A stretch of 64,000 nt of DNA from Streptomyces sp. WMMC500 (GCF_027497195.1 NZ_CP114905.1:3396001-3460000), one strand, 5' to 3'; counted from the first letter of the stretch, positions 1-10,848 are shown. Notes: generated by a model from the letters alone, not told the origin. Numbers and translations are program-made.

Positions 1-6
1 TGCACA

Positions 7-732
7 GTGCCGCAGGCCGAACACGAGGCTCACAAGGTGGGGGAACACGACAGCCCGGCTGCCGCAGGTGCGGCGCCGGGAGACAAAGGTGCGGACCAGG
101 ACCTGCAACCTCTGGTCCACCGGGCGCAGAACGGCGACGAGGCCGCGTTCACGGCGCTGTACCGGCGGCTGCAGCCGGTGCTGCTGGCGTATCTGCGCGG
201 CGTGGTCGGCGACGACGCCGAGGACGTGGCGGCCGACGCCTGGCTGGTGATCGCGCGCGACCTGGGCCGGTTCCGCGGCGACGGCTCGTCGTTCCGCGGC
301 TGGACGGTCACGGTCGCCCGGCGCCGCGCGCTCGACCTGCTGCGCCGCGAACGCCGCCGCCCGCAGGGCGTGCTGCTCGACGAGGGCATCCACAACCTGC
401 CCGCGGAGCGCGCGGCCGAGGAACACGCGCTGGAGTCCCTGGGCACCCGGCAGGTCCTCGGGCTCATCTCCACGCTGCCGCGCGACCAGGCGGAGGCGGT
501 GCTGCTGCGCACGGTGGCGGGGATGCGCGCCACCGACGCCGGGGCGGTGCTGGGCAAGCGGCCGGGCGCGGTGCGTACCGCCGCCCACCGCGGGCTGCGG
601 CAGCTCGCCGAGCTGGTGACGTCGGCGTCCTGGCGGGAGCGGAGCCTGGAGCTCGCGGCCCCCGCGGCGGCCGAGGGCCGCGGACCGGCGGCGGGCGCGG
701 AGGAGCAGGCGAAGCTGGGCCTGGGCGCGTGA
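7..732 (+). CDS. ECF-type RNA polymerase sigma factor
   Basis: Probable extracytoplasmic-function sigma factor of 241 residues. Region 2 lies near residues 30-110: a helix with EAAFTALYRRLQPVLLAYLR, then a DVAADAWLVIARDL segment and the FRGWTVTVARRRALDLLRR stretch typical of region 2.4. Region 4 lies near residues 145-200, with the LPRDQAEAVLLRTVAG start and an HTH ending in RTAAHRGLRQLAEL. The GTG at position 7 is the first visible start, but the true start could be upstream of the window. The C-terminal 35 residues are Ala/Gly-rich and not conserved-looking. No anti-sigma gene adjoins it on the visible side. Confidence 0.85.
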   Translation: MPQAEHEAHKVGEHDSPAAAGAAPGDKGADQDLQPLVHRAQNGDEAAFTALYRRLQPVLLAYLRGVVGDDAEDVAADAWLVIARDLGRFRGDGSSFRGWTVTVARRRALDLLRRERRRPQGVLLDEGIHNLPAERAAEEHALESLGTRQVLGLISTLPRDQAEAVLLRTVAGMRATDAGAVLGKRPGAVRTAAHRGLRQLAELVTSASWRERSLELAAPAAAEGRGPAAGAEEQAKLGLGA

Positions 733-1076
733 GAGGTGCGGTGGGCGCACTGCGCGGTTCGCAAGCCCGTACGCGAGCCCGTGCGCACGCTTCCGTACGC
801 ACGCTGCGGTACGCGTCCTGGCGTACGGGATCCGGAAGCCGGCGGGAAGAGGAGCGCCGGGAGGAGGAGTGGCGCGGGCGGTGCTGGGGGAACGCAACCC
901 GCCCGCGCCATATGCGCTGAGCCGCAGGTACGGGGGGAACCCCGGCCGAGCGCTGGGCCGATGACCAGTCGGCACATCACTTACAGCGTCGTCGGCGGAG
1001 AAAGTGTCACAACCACAGCTCAGCCCGCTGCACACGGCACGTACCGCAGGGCGGACGCCGTACGCGCCGCGCGCGC
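733..1076. other. Intergenic region without a recognisable gene
   Basis: 344 bp between the sigma-factor gene and the convergent L,D-transpeptidase gene. The open frames here are short and Arg/Pro-rich, as expected of non-coding GC-rich DNA. Positions about 765-815 repeat short GTACGC/CGTACGC words. I see no clear hairpin terminator or promoter. Confidence 0.5.
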
Positions 1077-1994
1077 TCAGCCGTAGACGACCACCTTGTC
1101 GCCGACGCGGACCTCACCGAAGAGCTTCGCGATCTTCGCCTCGTCCCGGACGTTCACGCAGCCGTGCGACGCGCCGGCGTAGCCGGTGGCGGCGAAGTCC
1201 GCGGAGTAGTGCACGGCCTGGCCCCCGCTGAAGAACATCGCGTACGGCATGGGGGTGTCGTAGAGGGTCGAGACGTGGTGCCGGCTCTTGAGAAAGACCT
1301 CGAACACGCCCTCGCGGGTCGGCGTGTACTGCGACCCGAAGCGCACGTCCATCGCCGCCAGCACCTCGCCGTCCTTCATCCACCGCAGGGAGTCGCTGCG
1401 CTTGCTCACGCACAGCACCCGCCCCTCGGTGCAGCGCGGATCGGGCTTCTCCATGGCCTGCGACGTCGGCGGGTACAGCTCGTCGTGCGTCGGCTCGTCC
1501 GTACGGGCCAGCAGCCGTTCCCACGTGACGACGTCCGTCTCTCCGGTGCGCGGCAGGCCGCGGTCCTCCTGGAACGCCGAGACGGCGTCGGCGGTGATCG
1601 GCCCGTAGTACGCGGTGGGGCTCTGGCCGAAGACGCCCTCCGCGCGCAGCCGGGCCTGGAGCTCCCGTACCTGCTCGCTCTCGTCGCCCACGGCCATCAG
1701 CACCTCGGGGCCCTCCGGCGTCGGCTCCTCGGTCGGGGTCTTCGAGGCGGACGCCTCGGCCTTCGGCTTCTCCGCCGGCTTGGTCTCCGGCTTCTTCTCC
1801 GTCGGCTCCGCCTCCGGCGTGGCCGAGGACTCCGGCTGCTCCGATCGCGTCGGCGCGGTTGACGACGGCGACGCCGAACCGCCCCCGCCGCCGGCGGCGT
1901 CCGCAGAGGCCGAACAGCCCGCCGCGAGCGCCGCGCCGGCGGCCGCGAGCGCGACGGCCACGCGCATCGAACGAAGTTTCCTGTAGACGCTCAT
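1077..1994 (-). CDS. L,D-transpeptidase lipoprotein (YkuD) with peptidoglycan-binding domain
   Basis: Forms 3-3 peptidoglycan cross-links or attaches proteins outside the membrane. The start at 1994 is chosen because it gives a lipoprotein signal: basic N-terminus, hydrophobic run, and lipobox LAAGC near residue 27. A Pro/Thr/Glu/Lys-rich linker follows (about 40-105), then a PG_binding_1 repeat (about 110-180, with [20 protein letters not shown]), then the YkuD catalytic domain ending in the SHGCVNV motif (catalytic Cys, His from the HYSADF region). Total 305 residues. An in-frame upstream start at 2123 would put extra residues before the signal peptide and is unlikely. It is divergent from the sulfotransferase gene. 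Confidence 0.92.
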   Translation of the reverse strand: MSVYRKLRSMRVAVALAAAGAALAAGCSASADAAGGGGGSASPSSTAPTRSEQPESSATPEAEPTEKKPETKPAEKPKAEASASKTPTEEPTPEGPEVLMAVGDESEQVRELQARLRAEGVFGQSPTAYYGPITADAVSAFQEDRGLPRTGETDVVTWERLLARTDEPTHDELYPPTSQAMEKPDPRCTEGRVLCVSKRSDSLRWMKDGEVLAAMDVRFGSQYTPTREGVFEVFLKSRHHVSTLYDTPMPYAMFFSGGQAVHYSADFAATGYAGASHGCVNVRDEAKIAKLFGEVRVGDKVVVYG

Positions 1995-2194
1995 ATGTGC
2001 TGGACGCAATTCGCCCATCCCCCCGGTTCCCTCCCGTAAGACATCGAACAATAATCTCCCCCGCCACGGCCGGGACGGAACCCGTAGCGTGCCGTTGCCC
2101 GCCGGACACCTTGCGTTTGCCACGATCCCCTGGAATGACCCGCCGCCCGGCGCTGTGCCGCCGGGCAGACCGTGAGGGCCGCCAGGAGGGTTGG

Positions 2195-3076
2195 ATGCGC
2201 ATGAACACCGTCGGCAAGGGACTCAGGCGGCGGGGCAGGCTGATGGCGCAGGCGCTCGGCCCGCGCCGGCGCGCCCCCCGGCCCTCCCCCGCGCCCCCGC
2301 GCGCCAAGGCCCGGCCGGAGGCGTACCGGGCCCCCCGCGCCCCGCGCCTCGTCCCGTCCCCGGTCTTCGTGCTCTCCTCCGTGCGCTCCGGCTCCACCCT
2401 GCTGCGCGTCCTCCTCAACAGCCACCCCGAGATCCGCGCCCCGCACGAGATGCACCTGCGCACCCTGCGCGTCGAGCTGACCCGCCCGTACAGCGCCAAG
2501 GCCATGGAGGGCCTGGAGCTGGACCGCCGCGAGCTGGAACACCTGCTGTGGGACCGCGTGCTGCACATGGAGCTGGAGCGCAGCGGCAAGCGGGTCATCG
2601 TCGACAAGACCCCCGCCAACGCCCTCATCCGCGACCGGCTCGCCGACTGCTGGCCCGACGCCCGCTTCCTCGTCCTGCTCCGCCACCCCGGCGCCGTCGT
2701 CTCCTCCCTTGTCAACCGGCGCAAGGAGCCCGACCTCGACGCCATCCACGCCGAGGTCCTCGACTACGGCGAGGCCCTGGAGGCGGCCCGGACGGGGCTG
2801 GGCGCGGCGGGGCACGTACTGCGCTACGAGGACCTGACCGCCGAGCCGGCCGGGACCGCCCGCGGCATCTGCGAGTTCCTCGGCGTCGAGTGGGCGCCGG
2901 AGATGCTCGACTACGGCGCGCACGACCACGGCACCTTCCGCCCGCACCTGGGCGACTGGAGCAGCAACATCAAGTCGGGCCGCATCCAGCCCGCGCGCGC
3001 CGGGGATCACGACGCCGGGCTGACGGGGCGGCTGGCGGAGCTGGCGGAGCTGTGGGGGTACCGGCGCGCGGGGTAG
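2195..3076 (+). CDS. Sulfotransferase family protein
   Basis: Predicted PAPS-dependent sulfotransferase of 293 residues that would move sulfate from PAPS to a hydroxyl or amine of an unknown acceptor. The 5'-phosphosulfate-binding loop is [19 protein letters not shown] near residues 60-78. VDKTPANA near 145 and [16 protein letters not shown] near 170 match the second conserved block (3'-phosphate binding Arg/Ser). A basic N-terminus without a hydrophobic segment suggests a cytoplasmic protein. AGGAGG at 2184 supports the ATG at 2195; the ATG at 2201 in the same frame is an alternative. Neighbours give no substrate clue. Confidence 0.85.
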   Translation: MRMNTVGKGLRRRGRLMAQALGPRRRAPRPSPAPPRAKARPEAYRAPRAPRLVPSPVFVLSSVRSGSTLLRVLLNSHPEIRAPHEMHLRTLRVELTRPYSAKAMEGLELDRRELEHLLWDRVLHMELERSGKRVIVDKTPANALIRDRLADCWPDARFLVLLRHPGAVVSSLVNRRKEPDLDAIHAEVLDYGEALEAARTGLGAAGHVLRYEDLTAEPAGTARGICEFLGVEWAPEMLDYGAHDHGTFRPHLGDWSSNIKSGRIQPARAGDHDAGLTGRLAELAELWGYRRAG

Positions 3077-3201
3077 GCGGCGCGGAGGGTGAGGGCCGAG
3101 GCCGGTGACGGGGCGAGGTCGCGGCCGGTTGTCACCGGCGGAGCGTACGCTCGTGGCTACGGTCCGTGCAGAGGCGGAGGGCCGGGAAAGGCTGGGAGCA
3201 C

Positions 3202-4782
<1,581 letters not shown>

Positions 4783-4840
4783 CCGGCGTGCGGGAAGGGG
4801 CGGGGGCCGCGCACGGTCACGGCGACCGTCCCCGACCGCA

Positions 4841-4859
4841 CCGGAGTATGTACTTCCGG
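4841..4859. other. Imperfect inverted repeat in a convergent intergenic region
   Basis: CCGGA-GTA-TG-TAC-TTCCGG, arms matching except for one bulged A. It lies about 60 bp past the mutase stop codon. It could be part of a transcript end or a protein site; its position does not decide. Confidence 0.35.
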
Positions 4860-4904
4860 GGCGGCCCGTATGAGCTCTGAGGGCCGGGGGTCGGGGGCCG
4901 GGGG

Positions 4905-4929
4905 TCGCTTCGATGAGCCGACGAAGCGA
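4905..4929. terminator. Hairpin between convergent mutase and NmrA genes
   Basis: TCGCTTCG / CGAAGCGA, a perfect 8-bp inverted repeat with a 9-nt loop. It lies between two convergent genes, where a bidirectional terminator would be expected. There is no T-run, which is normal for streptomycetes. Confidence 0.5.
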
Positions 4930-5053
4930 TCGGACAGCGAGGCCCGGTCAGGCGGTCTGTTCTGCCAGTGGGCGGGTAGTTCGCACCGGTTCGTACGGGG
5001 TGTTACCGCGAGTTTGTCTCGGCGGCGTTCGCGGGGGGCCGTAGCAGGTGGGA

Positions 5054-5890
5054 TCAGGCAGTAAGTGCCCCGAGCCGCCCGGAGAGGAATTCCTCGAACG
5101 TCATGAGGGCGGGATGCACCTGCCGCAGCGCGTGGATGTCCGCCTGGTAGCCGTCTTCCGCGAACCACTCGAACATGCGCTCTTCGATCGGCAGGGCCGT
5201 GAACCGCGTGGCGACGCCCGTGACCCGCTCGTAGACCTCCGCCACCTCGGGGAAGGTGATCTCGTCGCCGGCCAGCTCGATCTGGCGGCCGACGTAGTGT
5301 TCCGGGTCGTCGAAGGCCGCCGCGGCGAAGAACCCGATGTCGTCGCTCGCGATCATCTGCATCGGCTTGTCCGGCTTGACGGGGAGCTCCATGAGACGTT
5401 CGCCCGCGGCGTCCGCGTAGTGCAGCAGATTGTTCATGAAGAACACAGGCCGCAGCACGGTGGCGGGCAACTGGAGTGCCAGGATGTGCCGCTCGATCTC
5501 GGCCTTGCTCTCGAAGTGGTCGATCCCGGTCTCGCGTTCGGCGCCGCCCACGGAGCTGTATACGAAGTGCCGGATCCCCGCCTCCTTCGCCGCGTCCGCG
5601 ACCGCCTTGCCCTGCCGGACCTCTGCGGCCAGGGTCTCCGGTTCGTACGCCAGCGCCTGCACACTGAACACGCCGTGGACGCCGGCCATCGCGCGGCGCA
5701 GCGACGCCGCGTCGTCCATGTCGCCCCGGACGAGTTCGGCCCCCCGGTCCGCCAGCTCCCGGGCCTCGGGCTTGTCCGGGTCGCGTACCAGAGCCCGGAC
5801 CTGCCGGCCGCGCGCGAGCAACTCTCGTGCGGTGGCGCCGCCCTGGTTTCCTGTTGCGCCGATGACAAGGACCGTCTGTGTGTTGCTCAC
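5054..5890 (-). CDS. NmrA-like NAD(P)-binding protein
   Basis: Atypical short-chain dehydrogenase-like protein of 278 residues. It opens with a beta-strand and the dinucleotide-binding loop VLVIGATGNQGG (residues 5-16), followed by the ALVRDPDKPEA segment that selects the cofactor. The FVYSSVGGAERETGIDHFESK block matches the NmrA/HSCARG family, whose members act as NAD(P)H sensors or reductases. No catalytic YxxxK of classical SDRs is evident. It stands alone, convergent with the mutase gene. Its role is unknown. Confidence 0.85.
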   Translation of the reverse strand: MSNTQTVLVIGATGNQGGATARELLARGRQVRALVRDPDKPEARELADRGAELVRGDMDDAASLRRAMAGVHGVFSVQALAYEPETLAAEVRQGKAVADAAKEAGIRHFVYSSVGGAERETGIDHFESKAEIERHILALQLPATVLRPVFFMNNLLHYADAAGERLMELPVKPDKPMQMIASDDIGFFAAAAFDDPEHYVGRQIELAGDEITFPEVAEVYERVTGVATRFTALPIEERMFEWFAEDGYQADIHALRQVHPALMTFEEFLSGRLGALTA

Positions 5891-6000
5891 GGCAACTCCT
5901 CACCTTGTGACGGCCGCGGCATGTCGGCGGTCGTCGTCGGCACGATCCTGCAACTTCAACCGCTGTTGAGGTCTACCGACGCCGGAGGGAGGAACTCTTG

Positions 6001-7248
6001 TCAGTCCACCGTGCTCGCGTCCAGCAGTGCCGCCGCCGTGAAGAGTTCCACTCCCACCTGGATCGCGCCCTCGTCCACGTCGAAGTCCCCCTGGTGCAGG
6101 TCCCGCGGCAGCCCCGTCTCGCCCACTGCCCGCACGCCCAACCGCGCCAGCGCGCCCGGGACGTGCTCCAGGTACCAGGAGAAGTCCTCCCCGCCCAGGC
6201 TCTGTTCCGTCGTCTCCACCGCCTGCACGCCCCGCCGCGCCGTCATCGCGTTCGCCAGCAACGCCGTCATCGCCGGTTCGTTGACCACCGGCGGGACGCC
6301 GCGGACGTACGTGATGGCGGACTTCGCGCGGTGCATGGACGCGACCTCGTCGACCGCCGCGTGAACCAGGTCCGGGGCGCGGCGCCAGGTGTCCAGGTCG
6401 AGGCAGCGGACCGTGCCGGACAGCTCCGCGTGCTGGGGGACGACGTTGCAGGCGTGGCCGACGTGGAGGCGGCCGAAGGTGACCGCCAGGCCGGCGCGGG
6501 CGTCCACGCGGCGGCCGAGGAGGGCCGGGACGTCGGTGGCCACGCGGGCGGCCGCCGTGACCAGGTCGGTGGTCAGGTGAGGGCGCGCGGTGTGGCCGCC
6601 GGGGCCGTCGAGGGAGATCTCGAGGCGGTCGCAGGCGGACGTGATGGCGCCCTGGCGCAGGCCGATGCGGCCCACGTCCACCCGCGGGTCGCAGTGCACG
6701 CCGATGATCCGGCCCACGCCCTCCAGCACCCCGGCTTCGATCGCGTCGGTGGCGCCGCCGGGCAGCACCTCCTCGGCGGGCTGGAAGATCAGCCGTACCG
6801 GCTGCGGCAGCAGGCCCTCGCGGGCCAGGCCGGCGAGGACGATGCCCGCGCCCAGGACGACCACCGTGTGGACGTCGTGGCCGCAGGCGTGGGCGCGGTC
6901 GGGGACGGCGGAGCGGTACGGCACCGTCTTGGTGTCCGGGATCGGCAGCGCGTCGATGTCCGCGCGCAGCGCGAGCATCGGGCCGGGCGGCGGGCCGTCC
7001 GGGTCCACGCCGATGTCGCAGATCAGCCCGGTGCCCGCCGGGAGCACGCGCGGGGCGAGGCCCTCCTGCTCCAGCCGCTCCTTGAGCGCGGCGGTGGTAC
7101 GGAACTCCTGGTTGCCCAGCTCCGGGTGCATGTGCAAGTCCCGCCGGAACGCGATGAGTTCGGCGTTCAGCGCCGCCGGGAGCCCTCCGGGCAGCAGCGC
7201 GTCGGGACCGGACTCGGGCTCTGCGTCACGGGACATCAGTCGGTTCAC
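6001..7248 (-). CDS. M20 family metallo-amidohydrolase
   Basis: Zinc-dependent amidohydrolase/carboxypeptidase of the hippurate hydrolase/IAA-amino acid hydrolase branch, 415 residues. FRRDLHMHPELGNQE (about 33-47), LRADIDALPI, HACGHDVHTVVVLGAG (metal ligands Cys/His) and FQPAEEVLPGGATDAIEAG follow in the usual order. The dimerisation lid covers about residues 195-310, and the C-terminal metal site sits in SLGGEDFSWYL. It would hydrolyse an N-acyl or peptide-like amide; the substrate is unknown. The GTG at 7248 is preceded by TACGCT 7 nt upstream, suggesting a leaderless transcript; the ATG at 7236 is an alternative. Confidence 0.88.
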   Translation of the reverse strand: MNRLMSRDAEPESGPDALLPGGLPAALNAELIAFRRDLHMHPELGNQEFRTTAALKERLEQEGLAPRVLPAGTGLICDIGVDPDGPPPGPMLALRADIDALPIPDTKTVPYRSAVPDRAHACGHDVHTVVVLGAGIVLAGLAREGLLPQPVRLIFQPAEEVLPGGATDAIEAGVLEGVGRIIGVHCDPRVDVGRIGLRQGAITSACDRLEISLDGPGGHTARPHLTTDLVTAAARVATDVPALLGRRVDARAGLAVTFGRLHVGHACNVVPQHAELSGTVRCLDLDTWRRAPDLVHAAVDEVASMHRAKSAITYVRGVPPVVNEPAMTALLANAMTARRGVQAVETTEQSLGGEDFSWYLEHVPGALARLGVRAVGETGLPRDLHQGDFDVDEGAIQVGVELFTAAALLDASTVD

Positions 7249-7255
7249 ACTGTGC

Positions 7256-7261
7256 AGCGTA
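7256..7261 (-). promoter_or_regulatory. Candidate -10 box of a leaderless transcript
   Basis: On the minus strand TACGCT ends 7 nt before the GTG at 7248. This is the spacing of a -10 hexamer whose transcript starts at the initiation codon. No -35 box is clear. Confidence 0.4.
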
Positions 7262-7392
7262 CGGGGATCACCGGGGCTACCGAGAAGGGATCAACAAAAT
7301 TTCAGCCCCGCGGGTGCATGACCGGCGTGCGCCGTGGGTAAACTGCGGCGCTCACGCGACCGTGCGACCACTCCCCGTAGCCCCGGGGCCTC

Positions 7393-8502
7393 TCACACCG
7401 ACGCCGCCGGTGCCCCCGACCACCCCGTCGCCGTCGCCGGCCCCACCGGCAGCCCGTCGACCCCGCGCCGCTCCCGGGCCGCCCCCGCCACGGACGACAG
7501 GAAGCCCTGCGCCCGCGGCGACGCCGTCTCCGTCAGCCAGGTCGCGTCGACCTCGCAGACCGCCACCTTCACGCCCGTACCGGCCAGCGCCAGCGGCAGC
7601 GTGTGCACCACCGTCGACGGGAAGCTGACGATCGTGCGGCCGATGGGGCCGCGGCGGGCGATGATCTCCAGCGGCAGGTCGGGGCGGACGATCTCCAGGC
7701 CGGTGTGCAGGTGGAGCTGGTGGAGCTTGTCGGCCCGCTCCCTGCGGTGCGCGAAGTAGCGTGTGGCGCCGTACGCCTTGGTGAGCGACGCCACCGCCTC
7801 CAGGTACCGGTCGTGGTCCACCACGCCCGTCTCCACCAGAGACGTACCGACCAGGTCGGTCGCCGTGCCGACGCTCGGCGGGCCGAAGCGGGAGCGGGTC
7901 CAGGCGAACTCGTTCGCCGTCACCTTCAGCCCGGGCGGCGGGTCCACCACGGGCATCGAGGTGAACACCTCCACCTGCGTACCCGACGACGAGCCCTCCG
8001 ACGGCGTCAGCCGCCGCCGCGCCGTGCTCGCGATCGGCGCGAACAGCATCGCCCGCGCCCCACCGCCGCGCCCGCTGCGGTGCCAGCGGACGAACCGCTC
8101 CCCGCGCGACAGTTGCGCCGTGAACTCCATCGTCGCCGTGCCGTCGTCCACGACGACGACCTCCCGCGCCTTGACGACGGTCAGCAGCGTCTGCACGTAC
8201 CGCGAGAACGGATCGCCCAGCACCACCCGGCGGGCCCGCCGCAGCGGGCGGGCCAGGCTCGTCATGGTGCGCAGCGGCCCTGCGCCGCCGCGCGCCTCCT
8301 GCCAGCGGACTTCCAAGCCGTCGTCCATCGCCAGCTCCGCCATCCGGCGCAACTGGCCGCGCGAGAGCGGCTCGGTGGGGGGCAGCACGACCACCGTCAG
8401 AGGTATGACGGTTCCGCCCTGGTAGGCCCACTCCAGCACGTTGAGCAACTGGACCGGGCTCTCCACCAGGGCGACGGTCGTGCCGCCGGCGTCTTCGGTC
8501 AT
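7393..8502 (-). CDS. Putative glycosyltransferase, nonulosonic acid polymer cluster
   Basis: 369-residue protein beginning TTVALVESPVQLLNVLEWA. This resembles the N-terminal strand-loop-helix of GT52/polysialyltransferase-type enzymes (a short beta strand followed by PxQLL). The rest is a GT-B-like alternation of strands and helices, with LVVLPPTEPLSRG and a late RRGPIGRTIVSFPSTVVHTL block that could form the nucleotide-sugar site. Its ATG overlaps the stop of the synthase gene (ATGA at 8499-8502), so the two are translationally coupled. I infer that it uses CMP-Kdn or a related CMP-sugar. The family assignment rests on weak resemblance plus context. Confidence 0.65.
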   Translation of the reverse strand: MTEDAGGTTVALVESPVQLLNVLEWAYQGGTVIPLTVVVLPPTEPLSRGQLRRMAELAMDDGLEVRWQEARGGAGPLRTMTSLARPLRRARRVVLGDPFSRYVQTLLTVVKAREVVVVDDGTATMEFTAQLSRGERFVRWHRSGRGGGARAMLFAPIASTARRRLTPSEGSSSGTQVEVFTSMPVVDPPPGLKVTANEFAWTRSRFGPPSVGTATDLVGTSLVETGVVDHDRYLEAVASLTKAYGATRYFAHRRERADKLHQLHLHTGLEIVRPDLPLEIIARRGPIGRTIVSFPSTVVHTLPLALAGTGVKVAVCEVDATWLTETASPRAQGFLSSVAGAARERRGVDGLPVGPATATGWSGAPAASV

Positions 8503-9449
8503 ACCCCGACCGGCTCCTTCTCGGTTCCCGTCCCGTCGGCCGACTCGGCGGCCTCCGCGACGACTCCCTTGACCCGGCGCAGCTTCTTCATCGGCGCCAG
8601 CTCGCTGTCGTAGACCTTCTTCACGCCGTCGCCGAGGGACTCCTCGACCACGCGGATGTCGCGCACCAGCCGCGCCAGGCCCTGCGGCTCGACCGAGGCG
8701 GCCTGGTCCGAGCCCCACATCGCGCGGTCCAGCGTGATGTGCCGCTCGACGAAGACGGCGCCCAGGGCGACCGCGGCGAGCGAGGTCTGCAGGCCCGTCT
8801 CGTGGCCGGAGTAGCCGATCGGCACGTTCGGGAACTCGGCCTGCAGCGTGTGGATCATGCGCAGGTTGAGCTCCTCGGCCTTCGCCGGGTACGTGCTGGT
8901 GGCGTGGCAGAGCAGAATGTTGTCACTGCCCAGCACCTCCACCGCGTGCCGGATCTGCTTCGGGGTCGACATGCCGGTGGACAGCACGACCGTGCGGCCG
9001 GTGGCGCGCATGGCGCGCAGCAGCTCGTCGTCGGTCAGCGAGGCGGAGGCGACCTTGTGCGCGGGCACGTCGAACTTCTCCAGGAAGGCGACGGCCTCGG
9101 TGTCCCAGGGGGAGGCGAACCAGTGGATGCCGCGCTCCTTGCAGTGCGCGTCGATCGCCCGGTACTCCTCCTCGCCGAACTCGACGCGGTGCCGGTAGTC
9201 GATGTACGTCATCCGGCCCCAGGGCGTGTCGCGCTCGATGTCCCACTGATCGCGCGGGGTGCAGATCTCGGGCGTGCGCTTCTGGAACTTCACCGCGTCG
9301 CAGCCCGCCTCGACGGCGGCGTCGATCAGCGCCATGGCGTTGTCGAGGTCGCCGTTGTGGTTGATGCCGATCTCACCCGTGACGTACACCGGCCGGCCGG
9401 GGCCGACGACGCGGTCGCCAAAGGTGCGGAAACGCTGGGTGGAGCTCAT
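8499..9449 (-). CDS. NeuB-family nonulosonate synthase (Kdn/sialic acid-type)
   Basis: Condenses phosphoenolpyruvate with a hexose or hexose phosphate to a nine-carbon keto acid. TGEIGINHNGDLDNAMALID (residues 25-44), CDAVKFQKR, WFASPWDTEAVAFLE, KVASASLTDDELL, VLSTGMST, LLCHATSTYPA and GYSGHE are NeuB TIM-barrel signatures in order. At 316 residues it ends soon after LAPMKKLRR, so the C-terminal antifreeze-like (SAF) domain of typical NeuB is missing or reduced. The product is probably Kdn (or its 9-phosphate), since the locus has no GlcNAc epimerase or acetyltransferase. The gene lies 52 nt after the synthetase-phosphatase gene and is coupled to the downstream transferase. Confidence 0.88.
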   Translation of the reverse strand: MSSTQRFRTFGDRVVGPGRPVYVTGEIGINHNGDLDNAMALIDAAVEAGCDAVKFQKRTPEICTPRDQWDIERDTPWGRMTYIDYRHRVEFGEEEYRAIDAHCKERGIHWFASPWDTEAVAFLEKFDVPAHKVASASLTDDELLRAMRATGRTVVLSTGMSTPKQIRHAVEVLGSDNILLCHATSTYPAKAEELNLRMIHTLQAEFPNVPIGYSGHETGLQTSLAAVALGAVFVERHITLDRAMWGSDQAASVEPQGLARLVRDIRVVEESLGDGVKKVYDSELAPMKKLRRVKGVVAEAAESADGTGTEKEPVGV

Positions 9450-9501
9450 GCAGATCTGTTCCTTACTCTCCAGGGGAGACCCTCCGCGGGGAGGGATCGG
9501 G

Positions 9502-10848
9502 CTACAGGGAGGGACCGAGGATCCACGAGGCGATCTCGCGGATCGCTCCGTCGCCTCCGGGGGTGGACGTCACCGCACGCGCCGCGTCCCGCACGATCGC
9601 GTGGGCGCCGGCGACCGCGACGGGCCAGCCGACGAGGCCGAAGCACGGCAGGTCGTTCACGTCGTTACCGACGTAGAGCACCCGCTCGGGCGCGATGCCC
9701 TCCTCCTCGCACCACTTCTTCAGTGCGATGTCCTTACGGTCGACCCCGTGCAGAACGGGGAGGTGAAGTTTGCGTGCCCGCGCGGCGACGACCGGGTTCT
9801 GTTCCGTGGAAAGGATGAGCAGCTTCAGCTCGGCGCGGCGCAGCGCGGCGATGCCGAGGCCGTCGCCGCGGTGGACGGCGACCAGCTCGCGGCCGTCGGC
9901 GTCGATGTAGACGCGGTCGTCGGTCTGGGTGCCGTCGAAGTCGAGGACGATGGCGTCGACGTCGCGGCGGGTGGGCAGCGAGCCCGGTCCCGGCACGTCG
10001 AGCAGGGGGGCCAGCGCGCGGGCGCGGGTCAGGTCGTCCGGCTCGTCGACCTCCAGGACGCGGGCCGCGTCGGTACGCACCGGGGCGGTGCGGCCGAAGA
10101 AGCGGTGGCGGTGCTCGCGGAAGCCGGGGGTGCGCATGGCGTACGCGGCGCCGGTCTCCAGCAGGTCCTGCGGGCGGTCCTGGCGGCGGGGGCGGTACGA
10201 CTTGTCGTGGTTGACGCCGTAGCCCTGGGCGGGGGCGGCTTCGACGGCCGGGGCGACCTTCGTCGGCGCGGCCTTCGTCGGCGCGGCGCCCGTCGCCGCG
10301 GCCTTGGCCACGGCGGTCGCCTCCGCGACGGCCGGGGTCTTCGCCGCCGCGGGGGTCTCGGCGACGGCGGCGGTCTCCGCCTCGTCGGCCTCGTCCCGCC
10401 AGATGAACCCGTGGAACGGCGCCACCGTCAGGGCGCTGTCCGCGCCCTCGTCGAGCACCGCGCGGGTGACGCCGTCGATGTCGGCGCCGGTCAGGAACGG
10501 GCTCGTGCACTGCACCAGCAGCACCGCGGCCATCGTCGCGCCGGTGCGCTCCTCGTGGGTGTCCAGCGCGTGCAGCACCGCGGCCTCGCTGGAGGCGGTG
10601 TCGCCGGCGATCTCCGCGGGGCGGCGGACGACCTCGGCGCCGGCCTCGCGGGCGACGGAGGCGATGGTGTCGTCGTCGGTGGAGACCACGACGTCGGTCA
10701 CCAGCTCCGCGGCGAGGCACTGCCGTACCGCGCGGGCCACCAGGGGCACACCGCCGACCCGGGCGAGGTTCTTGCCTGGGACGCCCTTGGACCCCCCGCG
10801 GGCGGGGATGACCGCGAGCACGCGGGCTGCGGACTCGGGCTGGGACAT
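9502..10848 (-). CDS. CMP-nonulosonate cytidylyltransferase fused to HAD (KdsC-like) phosphatase
   Basis: 448-residue bifunctional enzyme. Residues 9-280 are a NeuA-type cytidylyltransferase: AVIPARGGSKGVPGKNL loop, VVVSTDDD, QCTSPFLT, then ETGAAYAM and LEVDEPDDL. Residues 297-448 are a HAD domain with the nucleophile motif LDFDGTQTDD, LILSTE, a Lys near 372 and YVGNDVNDL. The phosphatase could dephosphorylate Kdn-9-phosphate before activation with CTP. A low-complexity Ala/Pro/Thr/Lys stretch (residues 152-208) interrupts the transferase domain. The ATG at 10848 has AAGGAG 7 nt upstream. Confidence 0.9.
   Translation of the reverse strand: MSQPESAARVLAVIPARGGSKGVPGKNLARVGGVPLVARAVRQCLAAELVTDVVVSTDDDTIASVAREAGAEVVRRPAEIAGDTASSEAAVLHALDTHEERTGATMAAVLLVQCTSPFLTGADIDGVTRAVLDEGADSALTVAPFHGFIWRDEADEAETAAVAETPAAAKTPAVAEATAVAKAAATGAAPTKAAPTKVAPAVEAAPAQGYGVNHDKSYRPRRQDRPQDLLETGAAYAMRTPGFREHRHRFFGRTAPVRTDAARVLEVDEPDDLTRARALAPLLDVPGPGSLPTRRDVDAIVLDFDGTQTDDRVYIDADGRELVAVHRGDGLGIAALRRAELKLLILSTEQNPVVAARARKLHLPVLHGVDRKDIALKKWCEEEGIAPERVLYVGNDVNDLPCFGLVGWPVAVAGAHAIVRDAARAVTSTPGGDGAIREIASWILGPSL

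Noticed and set aside
237..980. Minus-strand frame across the first sigma factor gene
   Set aside because: It is Ser/Arg/Ala/Pro-rich shadow sequence antisense to a clear sigma-70 region 2/region 4 protein.
5048..6364. Plus-strand open frame across the NmrA gene and the following promoter
   Set aside because: It is antisense to the NmrA gene with shadow-like composition (Val/Arg/Leu/Asp-rich) and lacks family features.
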